Positions 10,317 to 22,147 are shown, counted from the stretch's first letter. The stretch is DNA of 64,000 bases from Psococerastis gibbosa (GCA_963971405.1 OZ020488.1:31701089-31765088); one strand, 5' to 3'. Made by a program: numbers and translations. Notes: generated by a model from the sequence alone, not told the origin.

Positions 10317-12430
10317 TAGATTAAGGGCGAGTTCACGATACGTCCAAATGTGCCATTTTACAGATGTAACATGGTAACCCGGCCCCGTCTCCTTGATATA
10401 TCGTACTTATATAGTTTTCAGCGAAAAGTACCGAATTTTGCCTGAAAAGTGGTTGTTCTGAAGAGACAAATGGCTTTAAAATGATTGGTTTTTGTTCTAT
10501 TTGGAGCACTAGTCTACAATAAACACATTAGAAGAAATAGTATGTCGCTGTAAAGTAATACCAAACTAATAAGTCTCTAATATTATTACTGTGAATGGTG
10601 TAACAGAAAGTATATTAGAGCAGCCCTACTATAGTGTCATGAAGGATCACATAGGTGCATAATTCCCACCAACGCATAGTCTAACACATAATAAAATACA
10701 ATGAAGTATCGACTTTTCAAGTAGGAGTCACAGATGTTTATAACAACGGGTGCAGTAAAGGTGAGCCACTCCCATTTGGCTTCCTACTGCAGTGGTACCG
10801 TAGGCAGGTATGTGTAGGTACAGTAGGAATGTGTACAACCATGTTAACTTGCGCCCCTTTTAGATTGCCCCGCCCTTCGGGTTTTGGGCCTCCGTATGTA
10901 CCCATATATAATACAAAAGAGAGATTACAATACGGCAATCATTAAATGTGGCTCCAGACTCCCGTAAGACTGTTCATTTATTTAAATATAATTAAATTTG
11001 AATTATTAATCAATAATAAAAGAATTTTTTCTTCAAAATTAAAACCTTGCTTTGGAAAGTGCCTTGTTCTGCTTTCTAACTCTATGCTCTAGCGCCTAAA
11101 ATATGGCTGAAGATTGAAGTTAAAAAGCAACGATAGAATGCTTCCTCGAAACTACCACCTGCCCCTTTCAGCATAAACTCTCCTCCTCTTATTCTGGTTC
11201 CGCCACGGCCTTTCATGCTTTAGGGTTGTAACAAAGCCATTTATCGGAGTCCTAATATATCATGCGTTAGGAACTAGAGTAAAAAAATAAAAAAGGCATT
11301 GATGTCGGCTACTAACCGGATTGAGTATACTAACCGACTGTTAAATGTCTCAATACTATAGCAGTGTGCGTCTAAATTTGAGTGGGACGTCGGGTATGTT
11401 TACCCATGTGCGGGAACAACAACCGCGCCGACAAAGCTAAGCCACACAACCTGTCGACAGCCGGCCCAGGTACCATTTGAAACCCTTTTCCAGATTCAAT
11501 AACTCACTCTGACACATTTCCGCCCACTAAGAAAAATACCACAATACAGGTACAGCATGTCAAAATTCCTGCAGCCCGATTGGCGATTGCCGATTACGCA
11601 CATGAAACAGAGGAGCACCACGGGGCTGTACCCTCCCCCCCCCTCCCCCTCCTCCTTCAGGAATGTCTGGAAAAGGCATCGGGCTGAACCGAACACCGGT
11701 GAACGTGAATTTTGTACCACATTTTAGTGTTTTATTAATGTTTAATTTATAAATTTACTAATTTGGCGGTTTTTCTTCATAGTATCTATCAGATGGGATC
11801 GCATGATCTGAAAAAACAATAACATTCTCCATGTCAATACCCCCTGAAAATAAATCTTAAAATCGCTCCTGACATCAATATATCGGTTGAGCCGTTCAAG
11901 ACTTATATATTTAAAAAAAACACTAAACTACTTATCAATTATCACTATTGAAGGCATGCTTACGCCAATTACTGCATTTGGCCAACAATTTCCTGATAAT
12001 AATCTTGACTTTTTGCTTCTGGCTTGAGAAAGGCCATTCGAATTTTATGCTTTGTAGAGTCACCGGCATTGGCGTTCATTCCCAAAATTTCTGGGGGGGG
12101 GGGGGCTTTAGGACCCCAAGACTTAGATTCATTACTATTACTCATTCACTTCTGAATTATGCCTAGTAAATTATGTCTTTTTTTATTTAATTTTTTATTT
12201 AATATGTATAAAATACATTATACGCTAAACTATTTAAGTTCCAAATAAGTAAACTTTTGTTTACAAAATTTAAAAATTAAAAAAAAAAACATGTTTCTCA
12301 GCTACCTAGCCGTCTCATTCTCTATATGCATGACGGCTTTAGACATTTTTCTCGGAGGAAGCGGGAGAATTTTGTCTAAATTTGGAACCTATGCATTCAA
12401 CTTCCAAGTATAAGTAACCAATAGACATGT
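10317..12430. other. Gene-free stretch
   Basis: No exon, RNA or complete repeat was recognised over 2.1 kb. C and G runs at about 11633-11655 and 12092-12105 resemble those inside the window's MITEs, but no paired ends were found. Confidence 0.3.
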
Positions 12431-12833
12431 TATACCCTTGTTAAAGCGGGGCCCGGGGGTCTCCCTCGGAGAAAAAATTGATAAATAGGCCCAAATTAGT
12501 GAGGTTTTACGCATTTTGCAAGCAGTACGGTTGAGATACTACCGACGAATAAACGTATACCACTGAGAGGGGCCCAAAATTGATAAATAGGCCCAAATAA
12601 GTGAGGCTTTGCGCATACTATACCCTGGTTAAAGGGGGGCCCGGGGGTCTCCCCCGGAGAAAAAAATTGATAAATAGGCCAAAATTAGTGAGGTTTTACG
12701 CATTTTGTTGCAAGCAGTACAGTTGAGATATTACCGACGAATAGACGTACCACTGAGGGGGGCCCGGGGGTCTTCCTCGAAGAAAGAGTTTGAAAAAATA
12801 GGTCTGAAGTACTGGGGTTTTAAGCATTTTGAG
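12431..12833. repeat. Tandem repeat of a ~170-bp G/C-tract module
   Basis: Two full units and one partial unit start at about 12431, 12606 and 12757. Each has a GGGCCCGGGGGTCTCC block, then AAATTGATAAATAGGCC, then GTTTTACGCATTTTG; the first two continue with GCAAGCAGTAC and TACCGACGAATA. The same unit occurs on the opposite strand at about 61950-62065. Confidence 0.7.
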
Positions 12834-13654
12834 TAATATGTATTTTTTTAAAGTACTTGCGGTCAATGTGTTTTCTATCTAGTGTAAAGCCCCTCGGACC
12901 CCCCCCCCCCCCAGTGGGCACGGCCTTGGAATATACTGTATGTTGCACATTACAATGTACAGTATAATGTTTAACCATATCTAACGCCGAATTCACACGT
13001 ATTTTGACGCCCTCTCTTGTCGCTCCCATAGTTTCATTAAGTGCTCATTTCTGGTATACCAGCATCATGCAGACCTATCCAGTTGGGAACCAACTAAAAC
13101 AAAAGACCATCAGCTGAATCTTATCGATCTTTCCCACGGCACACTATAGTTTTGGAACTCACAGGCTCCTCCGAAGAACCCCTCTTTAGGACGGTGAGAC
13201 TTTGGCGAACGCTATTGGCCCATGCTTAGCTGGAGGACCCTCCAGCAGCCGGTTGGAGTGTTCATTTAGTGCCAGCCATTTCATCAAGAGGTCTTCTTGG
13301 GTGGACCACCTTCGTCGTTCCATATAATGTCCATTCAATTTCAAATTATTCGGTCTTTGTGATCAGGGGCAAGTGCATATGATGGGTAAATCGCTTTTGA
13401 TTATTACTTGAAACGGAAAAGAATAATTATCGCCGCCGTATAGCCAGGGACGGAGTCAGAACAATGTGGGTCAAAAAATTGAATACACTTATTTAGGCGT
13501 GGATTAGATTAGATTAGATTTATCTGTACTTCTTGGTTATGTCATGCTTTCGCCTGTTACATTGCGTCAATGGTAAGTTTGTCTCAGCTTGTCCACTATC
13601 GCTTGAACCAGGCGTGGGTGCACATCGAGAACGTATACCAGTTTGCCAATGGAC
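12834..13654. other. Gene-free stretch
   Basis: At 12898-12930 a C run is followed by GGGCACGGCCTTGG, the right tip of the MITE family seen at 4430 and 46862; its left end was not found. A short ATTAG tandem (four units) lies at about 13503-13522. No gene was recognised. Confidence 0.35.
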
Positions 13655-13857
13655 ATTAATAATTAATAAACAAATAATTACTTTTTTCCTATTTCTAAGC
13701 CAACCTAGCGGAGTTAGGAGGGCTGTAGTCCACACTTATACTCAACATGGATGGTCCGTGACTGCTTGCCTTACATGCCCTACAAAGCATGGCCATGAAA
13801 AAGAAGCAAGATTTGATTTAGAGCCAACAGCCTTTTGGAATTCGTACCAATGTCCTG
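13655..13857 (-). mobile_element. Degenerate tRNA-derived SINE
   Basis: The tail block CTAAGCCAACCTAGCGGAGT and the middle block ACATGCCCTACAAAGCATGG match the SINE copies at 47023 and 54235. The tRNA-like head (GAGCCAACAGCCTTTTGG) is badly decayed. It is the oldest-looking copy in the window. Confidence 0.7.
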
Positions 13858-14667
13858 ACAAATACTATATATAGGTGTCAGCACAAAGGCAGATTCAGTG
13901 GAAAATTTAGGGGGGGGGGGGTCACAAGTTGTTTGTAAGTTTAAAAGGTAGGCTAATTTGTTTGTAGAAAAGTTGAGTTTTATTAAAAAAAAAAAAAAAA
14001 TACTATCTTATGAATTCTCTTATTTAGGAGCGTCATGACCCCCCCTCCCCCCCCCCCCCCCCCGTGGATCCACCATTGCGGTCAGCAGTTATCATCACGA
14101 TCACGCGAAAATACAATGACGATAATGAGGAAATGCAACTAAAAATCTACTGCGAACTTAATGCTGATTACATGCAAATTGGTAACACGAATTATATAAT
14201 TTGGTAATTTTCCTTCTAGAGTCCAAATTGCGCCTGATTTAAGCACTCATCGGGAAGAGAACACTATATATATTTAAAAACCTTTTAGAACTTTAAAATT
14301 TGATTTCTATCATACGCGAATTCACCGCCAATATCGAAGGCCCACACCGCCTGCTACTTTGAATTTGAGCTGCTCTCGGGCGACAGTAAGACCGGTTTAG
14401 AAGTGACCTCATGAAATAAAGAAATGCTGTAGCTACTTAAGGACTGTCTGAGACCCCATGTCAACACATGGAATTGATGGCAAGTCAATCATTGGGTGGT
14501 GGTTCCGAGCCAACAACCTATCGTTCATTCAACTGTCTAAGAGTCACTAAACTCTTGTCAGCATTGAAAGAAAGAACACAGATGAACAGTATGCCAAATT
14601 TTAGAGTTTGATTCAGATGATGGGGCAGTGGCGGAGTGTGTAATGCCGCATTACTCTCAACAAATTC
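13858..14667. other. Gene-free stretch
   Basis: It holds a G run (about 13910-13921), an A run (about 13985-13999) and a long C run (about 14050-14063). These are probably parts of a decayed MITE, but no convincing ends were found. No gene was recognised. Confidence 0.3.
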
Positions 14668-14670
14668 TTA

Positions 14671-14956
14671 GGTCCGTATTACACTGTAAAACATTTTATA
14701 AAATATATATTTTTATAAAAGTTATTTGACAAAGTTCTTTGATAGTGTAATAGGTCATATTTAAAAAAAAAAATTCTTTTATAAAATGTAATAGGTTGGT
14801 ATTACATTTTATAAAAGAATTTGAAGAAGATTCCAAAATGGCGAAGTTCAGTTGGACTGTTGAAATCATTTTTAATAAAAGACCCATTCTTCAAATATTT
14901 TATAAAATATGTTATAAAATATGTTTTATAAAATGTTTTACAGTGTAATACGGGCC
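14671..14956. mobile_element. PIF/Harbinger-like MITE
   Basis: The ends are GGTCCGTATTACACTGTAAA and, inverted, GGCCCGTATTACACTGTAAA. TTA lies on both sides (14668-14670 and 14957-14959). Inside is a second nested palindrome built on TTCTTTTATAAAATGTAATA. It is non-coding. The 3-bp TTA duplication and GG-starting ends fit PIF/Harbinger MITEs. Confidence 0.8.
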
Positions 14957-15128
14957 TTAGAATGTATTAAGAGCTCCGTTGAAATCTATAGGAAGCCGCG
15001 AGCAAAGTAGTTAACAGGACCTACTCACTTAACTTATTAGGCCCTAGCTTTCAATATACACTATGTATGGCTCTCAGAAGGTTTGAGAGTCGATAGAACC
15101 GTGAAAATTGGCTCCATGCAAAATAAAG

Positions 15129-15979
15129 AACCGGTCCGAGTTTACTCGAACATGCTATCCAATTTATCAAAATTAGTAGATAGAGAAAATGAGTAATTTC
15201 ATGGTAAATAATTTTCCTATGGTTAAATTTCCGATATCTCGGGGGGGGGGGGGGGGGGTGTCCACCTGACGTCACTCGTCACTGGTGGTGAGGTAAATTC
15301 TAGATAGGTCAGACCAACACATCACCACACAGCAATACTGGCAGGGCACGCAATGCATTTGAGCGTGAATTTTCTATCATTTTTTTCAAAAACATTTTTT
15401 TGTACAAAACCAAATACTTTTTTGGGAAAGCAACCTGTCCGGTTTCGTTACTCAATTTAACACCTAAAACATACCTGAAGGTAGAAATCATCGATGGAAA
15501 GGTGTCGCAGAAAAAATATTTTTTAATCATTTTTCATTAAAATTTAGTCATTTTTATTTTTTTACCCCCAGAAGCAAACTATCAAGGGGCAAGCGACCCC
15601 CCGCATTTTATCAACATTAACAACAACTACAACATATGTGAATTTAAAAGAAATCGTTGGAGCCGTTTTTGGGAAATAATTTTTTTAGACGTTTTTTTGA
15701 AGTTTTTTGAAAATAACCCCCCCCCCCCCAAATTGAGTTAGCCCAAAATAAAAAAAATGGTCCCGAGGTATGATGTTTGTGAACCTACATGCCGAATTTC
15801 ATCAAAATCGACCGAGTAGTTTGCCCGGAAATCGACGCACAGACAGACAGACAGACATTTCGTAAAAACCACTTTTTTGGGTTCCTGGGACCTTAAAACA
15901 TATAAATCCGTTGAAATCTCGGAATCGAAAATTTCGACCGTCACAAAGCTTTCCTTATACTACGTATAATTTGGAAAGC
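15129..15979 (-). repeat. Unclassified 0.85-kb repeat, copy 1
   Basis: Four copies occur in the window (also 20893, 37009 and 57790). In + orientation the family starts GCTTTCCAATTTATACGTAG, continues with GTATAAGGAAAGC and a GTCTGTCTGTC stretch, and ends near TAAATTGGAAAGC, so its tips are inverted copies of each other. A shared GAGTAAACTCGGACCGG lies just beyond the right tip. Conserved blocks include TTTTGATGAAATTTTGCATG and CCACTTTTTTGGGTTCCTGG. A short frame spans part of it, but it looks like a by-product of the repeat. This copy has an internal G run at about 15241-15258. Confidence 0.75.
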
Positions 15980-16008
15980 AAAAATGTTCCCGACCCTTGT
16001 CATAGTGA

Positions 16009-16093
16009 ATAATGAAGCAGTTTAGGATCCGGGATGATAGGCCGTGGTCGGTCTGAAAGCGTACTTCCATCCCAAATCCTACTGCCTCATTAT
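16009..16093. repeat. Short palindromic repeat
   Basis: AATGAAGCAGTTTAGGATCC pairs with the inverted sequence at the right (CCCAAATCCTACTGCCTCAT). The centre contains GGCCGTGGTCGG and GAAAGCG. A related palindrome lies at 29793-29909. Confidence 0.6.
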
Positions 16094-17404
16094 GTAACAT
16101 GTAACATGCAATGCAGTTTTGAAGATTAAAACAACATGATGCTAAGGCACTATATATCTAGTCCATTCTCGAGGCAATCTTCTTGTTCATCATGTCTTCA
16201 ATCTTCATTCAATTCAATCTCAGTACAACCTATCATTTATATTTTATAAGTAATATAAAACAGCAAAATTGTAAATGTTCCAAATGGACGGACACGTTTT
16301 GCATATAAGGAAGGCATATTTCAATTCAGCATTCATTATTCATAATTGACTTGATTTTAATGACGCCATATGTGTGGGAAGTAGTCAAATTTGGCAAGTG
16401 AAGTGAATAGTGTAAGGCGAGTCCGAGGTGGGTAAGATAAGATAAGAAGCAGGTGTTACTGCCTCGTCAGAAATATTATCCAACTGTTTTTCAAGCCCCT
16501 GACAGCGGTCTGGTCCACAGAGGTATCGGGTTCCACCCTGCGGACTATAAAATGTCTTTAGCATAACATAGCGCACGCCACACATTTCAATGAATGAAGT
16601 CTATATCCAGTGCCGGATTACCCATGGGCACTTGGGGCATAGGCAAGGGCGGATTTTGCCTCCAATTTAGGGAGGGGGGGGGGAATCAGCGGGAAGATTC
16701 AGTGGATTATAACATTAGAAAACATTATTATTTTCAATTCCCACTGTAAACCCATTTTTTTTTTTTTTTTTTAGGGGGATCCTGACACCACTAAAACCAA
16801 CTAAAACCCTGCACCACACCTAACCCACCTAGCCCCCCCCCCCCCTCTGGCTACGGGCCCGTGGCACTTCGTGGCCGTTCGTGAGCATGAATAGAGTGAC
16901 AATGCTCACTTAGTTGAAAACTCATACATTTATATTTTATACAATATTTATACAGCTTGCGATTTCAATGCACTTCAAAAAACATGTTAGTACCGGTATG
17001 ACACATTCGTTGCATGTAAATACGCCTCGAGAGTTGTCACCCATGACAGCTGTCTCGACGGATAAATGCGCGGGAAGGAGAGACGACGTGTTAAGACTCT
17101 CCTGCTGCGAGACCGCTGCAGGCTGCTGTCGACAGCTTCGATACGCCACAGAAGACAGGACCGCAGCCTGCCTCCCTTTATACTCCTTATAATATTGGAA
17201 GGCGTCAGCTTTCACACTCCTTATACAAGACTACATGCTATAGAATAGTATACTATCCAATACTGTTTACAGTTCATGTCATATATGGGTTAATTGTAAG
17301 CGTGGGCAGAAAGGCCAAAATTCGCCCATATGGAAAATATAAAGACAATTTTCTTTCTTTCTTTCTTTCTTTATAGGCTACCTAAAACTTATTTTACGAT
17401 CAAT
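16094..17404. other. Gene-free stretch
   Basis: A CTTT microsatellite lies at about 17351-17374. CAGTGCCGGATTA at about 16611 looks like a hAT left end, but no right end was found. A G run (about 16672-16682), T run (about 16756-16772) and C run (about 16834-16845) suggest MITE debris. No gene was recognised. Confidence 0.3.
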
Positions 17405-18095
17405 CAGTGGCGGCTCGTCCATAAGGGCACTGGGGCTACAGCCTTCCCATAATTTTACAGGCAAACAAAGCAATTTCCTTTTAATAATAATAATAATAAT
17501 AAAATAATAATATACTATTCTGAAGAAAAATGCAACTGCTACAATTCGGCTATGCTATGTGCGTGCTCTGGGCAACTTGGGGCAATTTTCAATTTAGCCC
17601 CGGGTCGCCATGGTAACTGAGTCAGGCAAAAGTTAAGAAGATCGTTCGCACCATCGAAAAGGTGTACACAACTTTTCTCTTATGGACCTTGCAATGCAAT
17701 TCATGCCATATGCATTTATACATGGGCAGCGGGGCAGCGCCCCAAAAATGACTTTAAATGTTTCGTATTAATAATATCGTTGAATATTGGTATTTTTTTA
17801 AAATCATAATTATATGAGTTATTTTTGAGAAGAGTTTCACTATTTTGTCATGACTGATGATTATTATAAAATTTTTCAAAGAAGAATTTTTGACTTGGGA
17901 AGTCAGGTTCTGCCCAACGGCCAGGCAGGGTAATGTAAACAAATATTACAAAAATGTAAACAGCGAGTGATAGACTTGTTTGCCACATCGAAATGCCGAA
18001 GAATCTATTTGATATTCAAGTAGTGGTAAGTTATATGCTATTACTTTATTACAATTCGTTGCCCCACCATTTTGATACACCACGAGCCGCCACTG
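17405..18095. mobile_element. hAT-like non-autonomous element, CAGTGGCGGCTCGT, copy 1
   Basis: The ends are CAGTGGCGGCTCGT and its exact reverse complement. The flanks are CGATCAAT and CGTTCAAT, an 8-bp duplication with one difference. A 695-bp copy at 62942-63636 matches throughout. Near the right end is a short conserved ATG frame (MPKNLFDIQVV at 17993-18025) followed by GTAAGT. It may be a leftover first exon of the autonomous parent, but that is a guess. An AAT-rich microsatellite lies near the left end. Confidence 0.85.
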
Positions 18096-18103
18096 CGTTC
18101 AAT

Positions 18104-18830
18104 GCAAAGTGTGAAACCACTAAAATATCTAGAAATATTGTAGAACTTCTCAGATTCATTGGGCCATAACATTTCTACCTGGTTATTTTTCTTCAGTGTC
18201 ATGTCATATAGGAGACGAATTATAAATATATTTTTGTCCCATCTTTCCTATATATTGTAGAACACTAGTCCAGTACCATGCGTTTATATAGTAGTACCTA
18301 TCAGTTCTATGTCTGGCAATATAGCAAGACAAGTAGCAGTCTGCCTGATCCCTGATGTTAGGCTAATTTTGTCCATAATATGTGCGAAATAGTATATTAT
18401 CGATGAATTATGCAATCACACAACATTGCAATGGATGAAGCGATCGGGCCAGCAATCACCCCGTTCAGTGCTTCACACATTTATGCCCATTTCTGACTTT
18501 AATTTAGAATTAGTAGAATTCCAGGGTAGCGCGGAGTCCGTGTGTCAACACCGTGACCGCAAATGGCACCTATGACGACTATAACATACTTTACCCACTG
18601 GCACTACGGCCTGTTGGGGCCTTGGCCTCATCGACAAGCCCCTCCGCCCTGTCGTGTACCCTCCAAGAGACTCCAGACCAACTTCGCAGTCTCAGCTCAT
18701 GAAGGCCCTCCATGCACCAAGTCATCTAGCCACCGCTTTCTTAGACGGCCTGGCGTCCGTTATTCTCCCGGCTACTTATTGAAGACCCTATTACATCGCC
18801 TCGTAAACGCTCTCTTTTAGCATCCGTGCC
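18104..18830. other. Gene-free stretch
   Basis: A 85-codon + strand frame at 18563-18820 resembles nothing known to me and is probably chance. Nothing else was recognised. Confidence 0.3.
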
Positions 18831-18965
18831 TAGGGCTGCCAACTTTTTTTTTCTCGAAATAAAGTACATCTGACTTTTGAGATGGAAAATAAATAGTACA
18901 GTATTTAAAAAATAGTACTTAGTATGTTTACTGTTAAATTAGTCAAAATTACGCCGAAAATGCAG

Positions 18966-19184
18966 GACATGTAGAGTAGTTTTACGAACTCCGACTTTCA
19001 CCCGAGAGCTTGTTGGTTCGAGTCCCACACTTGCTACATTTTCTGGCCATGCTTCGGAGGGCATGTAAAGCAGGCGGTCCCGGGCCTTCCTAGTTGAGTG
19101 TAAGAGAGGGCTTTATAGCCCTAACTCCGCTAGGTTGGCTTAGTAATAGAAACAATAAATGTCCTTATTATTATTATTATTATG
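18966..19184 (+). mobile_element. tRNA-derived SINE, copy interrupted in its tail
   Basis: The head carries a tRNA-like promoter: an A-box remnant at about 18971-18985 and a perfect B box GGTTCGAGTCC at about 19016-19026. It is followed by the family body (GGCCATGCTTCGGAGGGCAT, GCCCTAACTCCGCTAGG). The tail is AATAAATGTCC plus TTA repeats. SINEs of this kind are transcribed by RNA polymerase III and mobilised by LINE enzymes. Confidence 0.85.
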
Positions 19185-19461
19185 TCTATGAGTCAAACAG
19201 GTGCCGCAAGCGGCCAGAGACGTAGGCTCGGGAAAACCCTTTGAACACCCTGTATCACTTCTGCACTAAAATAGTTGCATTGTTCTTATGAAGCCCGCCG
19301 ATCTGGTAGGATGGCTCATGACGTCTTCCGGGGAGATGAAAGCAGCCCCAAAGTAGTCTTTTCGTGAACGCCACATCGCTGGACAGTCGCACAGGAGGTG
19401 TTTTGCCGTTTCCTCCTCCTCACCGCAGTGTCGACAACTGATGTCGCCAGGAGGGATGGCC
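19185..19461 (-). pseudogene. LINE 3' fragment with CCHC-like zinc knuckle
   Basis: On the - strand an open frame reads GDISCRHCGEEEETAKHLLC, continues through DCPAMWRSRKDYFGAAF and ends at TAG. C-x2-C-x9-H-x4-C with EEET is the C-terminal zinc knuckle of Jockey/R1-like LINEs. Only the last 60 or so codons and the 3' UTR are present. ATAAATGTCCTTATT flanks it on both sides, a roughly 15-bp target duplication placed in the SINE tail, so the LINE inserted after the SINE. Its own tail is an AAT repeat on the - strand. Confidence 0.8.
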
Positions 19462-19824
19462 TATAAATGTCCTTATTTATTTATTTATTTATTAAAATAC
19501 ACTTTAACATTGTATTGTAAATCAGGGGGGTTGGAATTACGAACTAAATTTATTTACTATTTAAAACAATCTTTTTTTTAGGTTTTCGCAGAATCCTTAC
19601 TTTTTTGAAAGCTACTAAAAGCCTATTCTCACTGCAAATCTAAATTTATGTAAATAAATAGCTCATTTCTAATTAAATTTATAAAAATCATAAAAAAATA
19701 TTTTGCTTCTTGCATGTTTCAGAAAAAAAGTATTTTTGCGTACTCTAAGTGACCTTCATTTTGTAGAGTACACATGCATGAAAAATAGTACAATACTCTG
19801 AAATAGAGTAGGTTGGCAACCCTA

Positions 19825-20892
19825 TCGTGCCTAGACTGGGTTCTGCGTAGACGCGCGTAGTAGAGTTGTTGCAGTTCATGCATTTGTCCATTCCCACCAA
19901 ATCCGGAAATCCTCTATTCCCAAACATTCCGTACATATAAACGATTGGACAACTAAGCAATAAGAATCGAAGGGCTACTTAAATTAGGCCCTAGCAGCAA
20001 TTATGACTCATTCACCATCACACGTCAGAGAGTAGAGGGGAGAAAATTATCTGACTGGGAATGAAGCCATCTTGAATTTTTTGCCACAACTATAAACCAG
20101 ACATGTCACATTAACCAAGGCTGCAATATAATTACCGTGCTCATTACATAGAATTGCATTGTAGAAATTCAGCAAAATTATTTTTATTGTTGTAATTAAC
20201 AGCCATGTTTGAGGACTTATTAGGTCTAGTGCAGCAATAATTAACTGCAATTCTTTGATCTATTGGACGTCTATTCCTCTATTGTTTTAATTTAATTGCA
20301 GGCCGGTCACTGAACTGAACTAGATGGCAATCATGTTAATTAAAATACATGACCGGTTACGATGTTTAGGCCGTACGCCTATGGGGTAATCCGTGAGTAC
20401 TAATCTAGTCATGTTGACCTAAGTCATAGCCATTTCAGGCAACTCCTGGCTCTACAATAGACTCCAATGGAAGCAAACGACTAATCTAAACGTATAATAA
20501 GCTGTGTTGCCAGTCTTTTCTTAAAGCTTAGTTGATTGCCACTTGTAAGGAAGCTGCAACTTCTTTACGCGGGTTATATTAATTACATTAATTAAACCAA
20601 CGTTAAACCGCACACGGGCAAGTGCCTTGCGATATCCATTGTCATAAATAATTATTATTTTAATTGAATTTGTTGGTATCAATATATACGGTATAATTAT
20701 TATTATTAATATATACTGTATTTAATATATACTAGTATAAACTGCAACAGCTCGTTCCCATACATCCATACATGGTTAAGTAGAGGTAACGCCTGTTACT
20801 ATGCTCTGTCAATGCGGTAAGCATGTCTGAGCTTACCCATCCGCACGTCTTGTAGTCGGTGTAGGTTGATATCGAGGAGTGAACCAATTTTT
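19825..20892. other. Gene-free stretch
   Basis: No gene was recognised. A dense TATAATTATTATTATTAA run lies at about 20690-20745. Confidence 0.3.
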
Positions 20893-21772
20893 GCTTTCCA
20901 ATTTATACGTAGTATAAGGAAAGCTTTTTCTTTGTCGAAATTTTCGATTCCGAGATTTCAATGGATGTACACGTTTTGAGGTCCCAGGAACCCAAAAAAG
21001 TGGTTTTTACGAAATGTCTGTCTGTCGCTCTGTCTGTATGTCTGTTTGTCTGTGTTTCTGTCTGTCTGCTCATCAATTTCCGGGCAAACTACTCGGCCGA
21101 TTTTGATGAAGTTTTGCATGTAGGTTCACAAAAATCATACCTCGAGAATTGTTTATTTATTTTGGGCTAACTCAATTTTGGGGGGCTTTATTCTCCAAAA
21201 ACTCCAAAAAACGTCTAAAAAAATTATTTCTCAAAAACGGCTCCAACGATTTCTTTTAAATTCACAATTATTGTAGTCTATATTAATGTTAACAAAATGC
21301 GGGGGGTCGCTTGCCCCTTGATAGTTTGCTTCTGGGGGTAAAAAAATAAAAAAAACTCAATTTTCATGAAAAATGACTAAAAAATCATTTTTCTGCGGAA
21401 CCTATCTATCGATGATTTCTGCCTTCAGGTATGTATTAGGTGTTCAATAGGGTAACAAAAACGGACAGATTGCATTCAAAAAAAAATATTTTCTTCTGGG
21501 CAAAAAAATTATTTTTTGAGAAATTATGGAAAATTCACGGTCCAATATATTACGTGCCATGTGCCATTGTTACTACTGTTACAATGTATTGGTCTGTTCG
21601 TTCTAGAATATGCAATTGAGTTTTAAGGGGTTTTTAATATATTGAGGTGGGCCCCCCCTCGAGGGATCTGAAATTTAACCATAGGGAAATTATTTCCTAT
21701 GAAATTACACATGTCTATATCTACTAATTTATAAATTGGAAAGCATGTTCGAGTAAACTCGGACTGGATCTT
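20893..21772 (+). repeat. Unclassified 0.85-kb repeat, copy 2
   Basis: It begins GCTTTCCAATTTATACGTAG and ends TATAAATTGGAAAGC followed by GAGTAAACTCGGACTGG. The GTCTGTCTGT stretch is longest here (about 21017-21068). The region near 21540-21620 differs from the other copies. Confidence 0.75.
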
Positions 21773-22147
21773 TACCAATAGCTAGAAATTCATTCGGAAA
21801 CCGTACGCAGTAATGTCCAAAAACCGATGAGATCATAGAGAGGGATGCGTGCCTTCATACTACTTACTACATAGATAGGCCTACCTCAATAAAAAATACT
21901 TAAGTCATAATAATAAAAAAAAACTGTAATAGGTAGGTAGGTACCATCAAGATAATCTCGGGGGAGGGAGGGAGGGAATTTTACCCCAAAACCCCCGCAA
22001 ACGTGCCTACCATAACGGCATTAATTTCCCTAGACGTAGGGCCGGCCCGTGGTTTTTCGGCGCCCTAGGTGAAACTTTTGCCTAGCGCCCCCCCCCCCTT
22101 CCCCCCTCCTGAAAACCAATTTAATTTATGTGGAAAATTCTGATGCT

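Larger units (their letters stand above)
18831..19824. mobile_element. TAGGGCTGCCAAC-ended element holding a SINE and a LINE
   Basis: The ends are TAGGGCTGCCAAC and, inverted, TAGGGTTGCCAAC. The flanks CCGTGCC and CGTGCC are similar, consistent with an 8-bp duplication that has since lost a base. The body is AT-rich with repeated AATAGTAC motifs. The SINE at 18966-19184 and a LINE fragment were inserted later, so the original element was about 0.5 kb. Confidence 0.65.

Noticed and set aside
12898..12930. MITE of the GGCACGGCCTTG family
   Set aside because: The right tip and C run are clear, but no left end with a matching duplication was found upstream.
16611..16860. hAT element starting CAGTGCCGGATTA
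   Set aside because: No inverted partner end within the next kilobase.
20690..20745. AT-rich replication or matrix-attachment element
   Set aside because: Only base composition supports it; simple AT repeats explain it.
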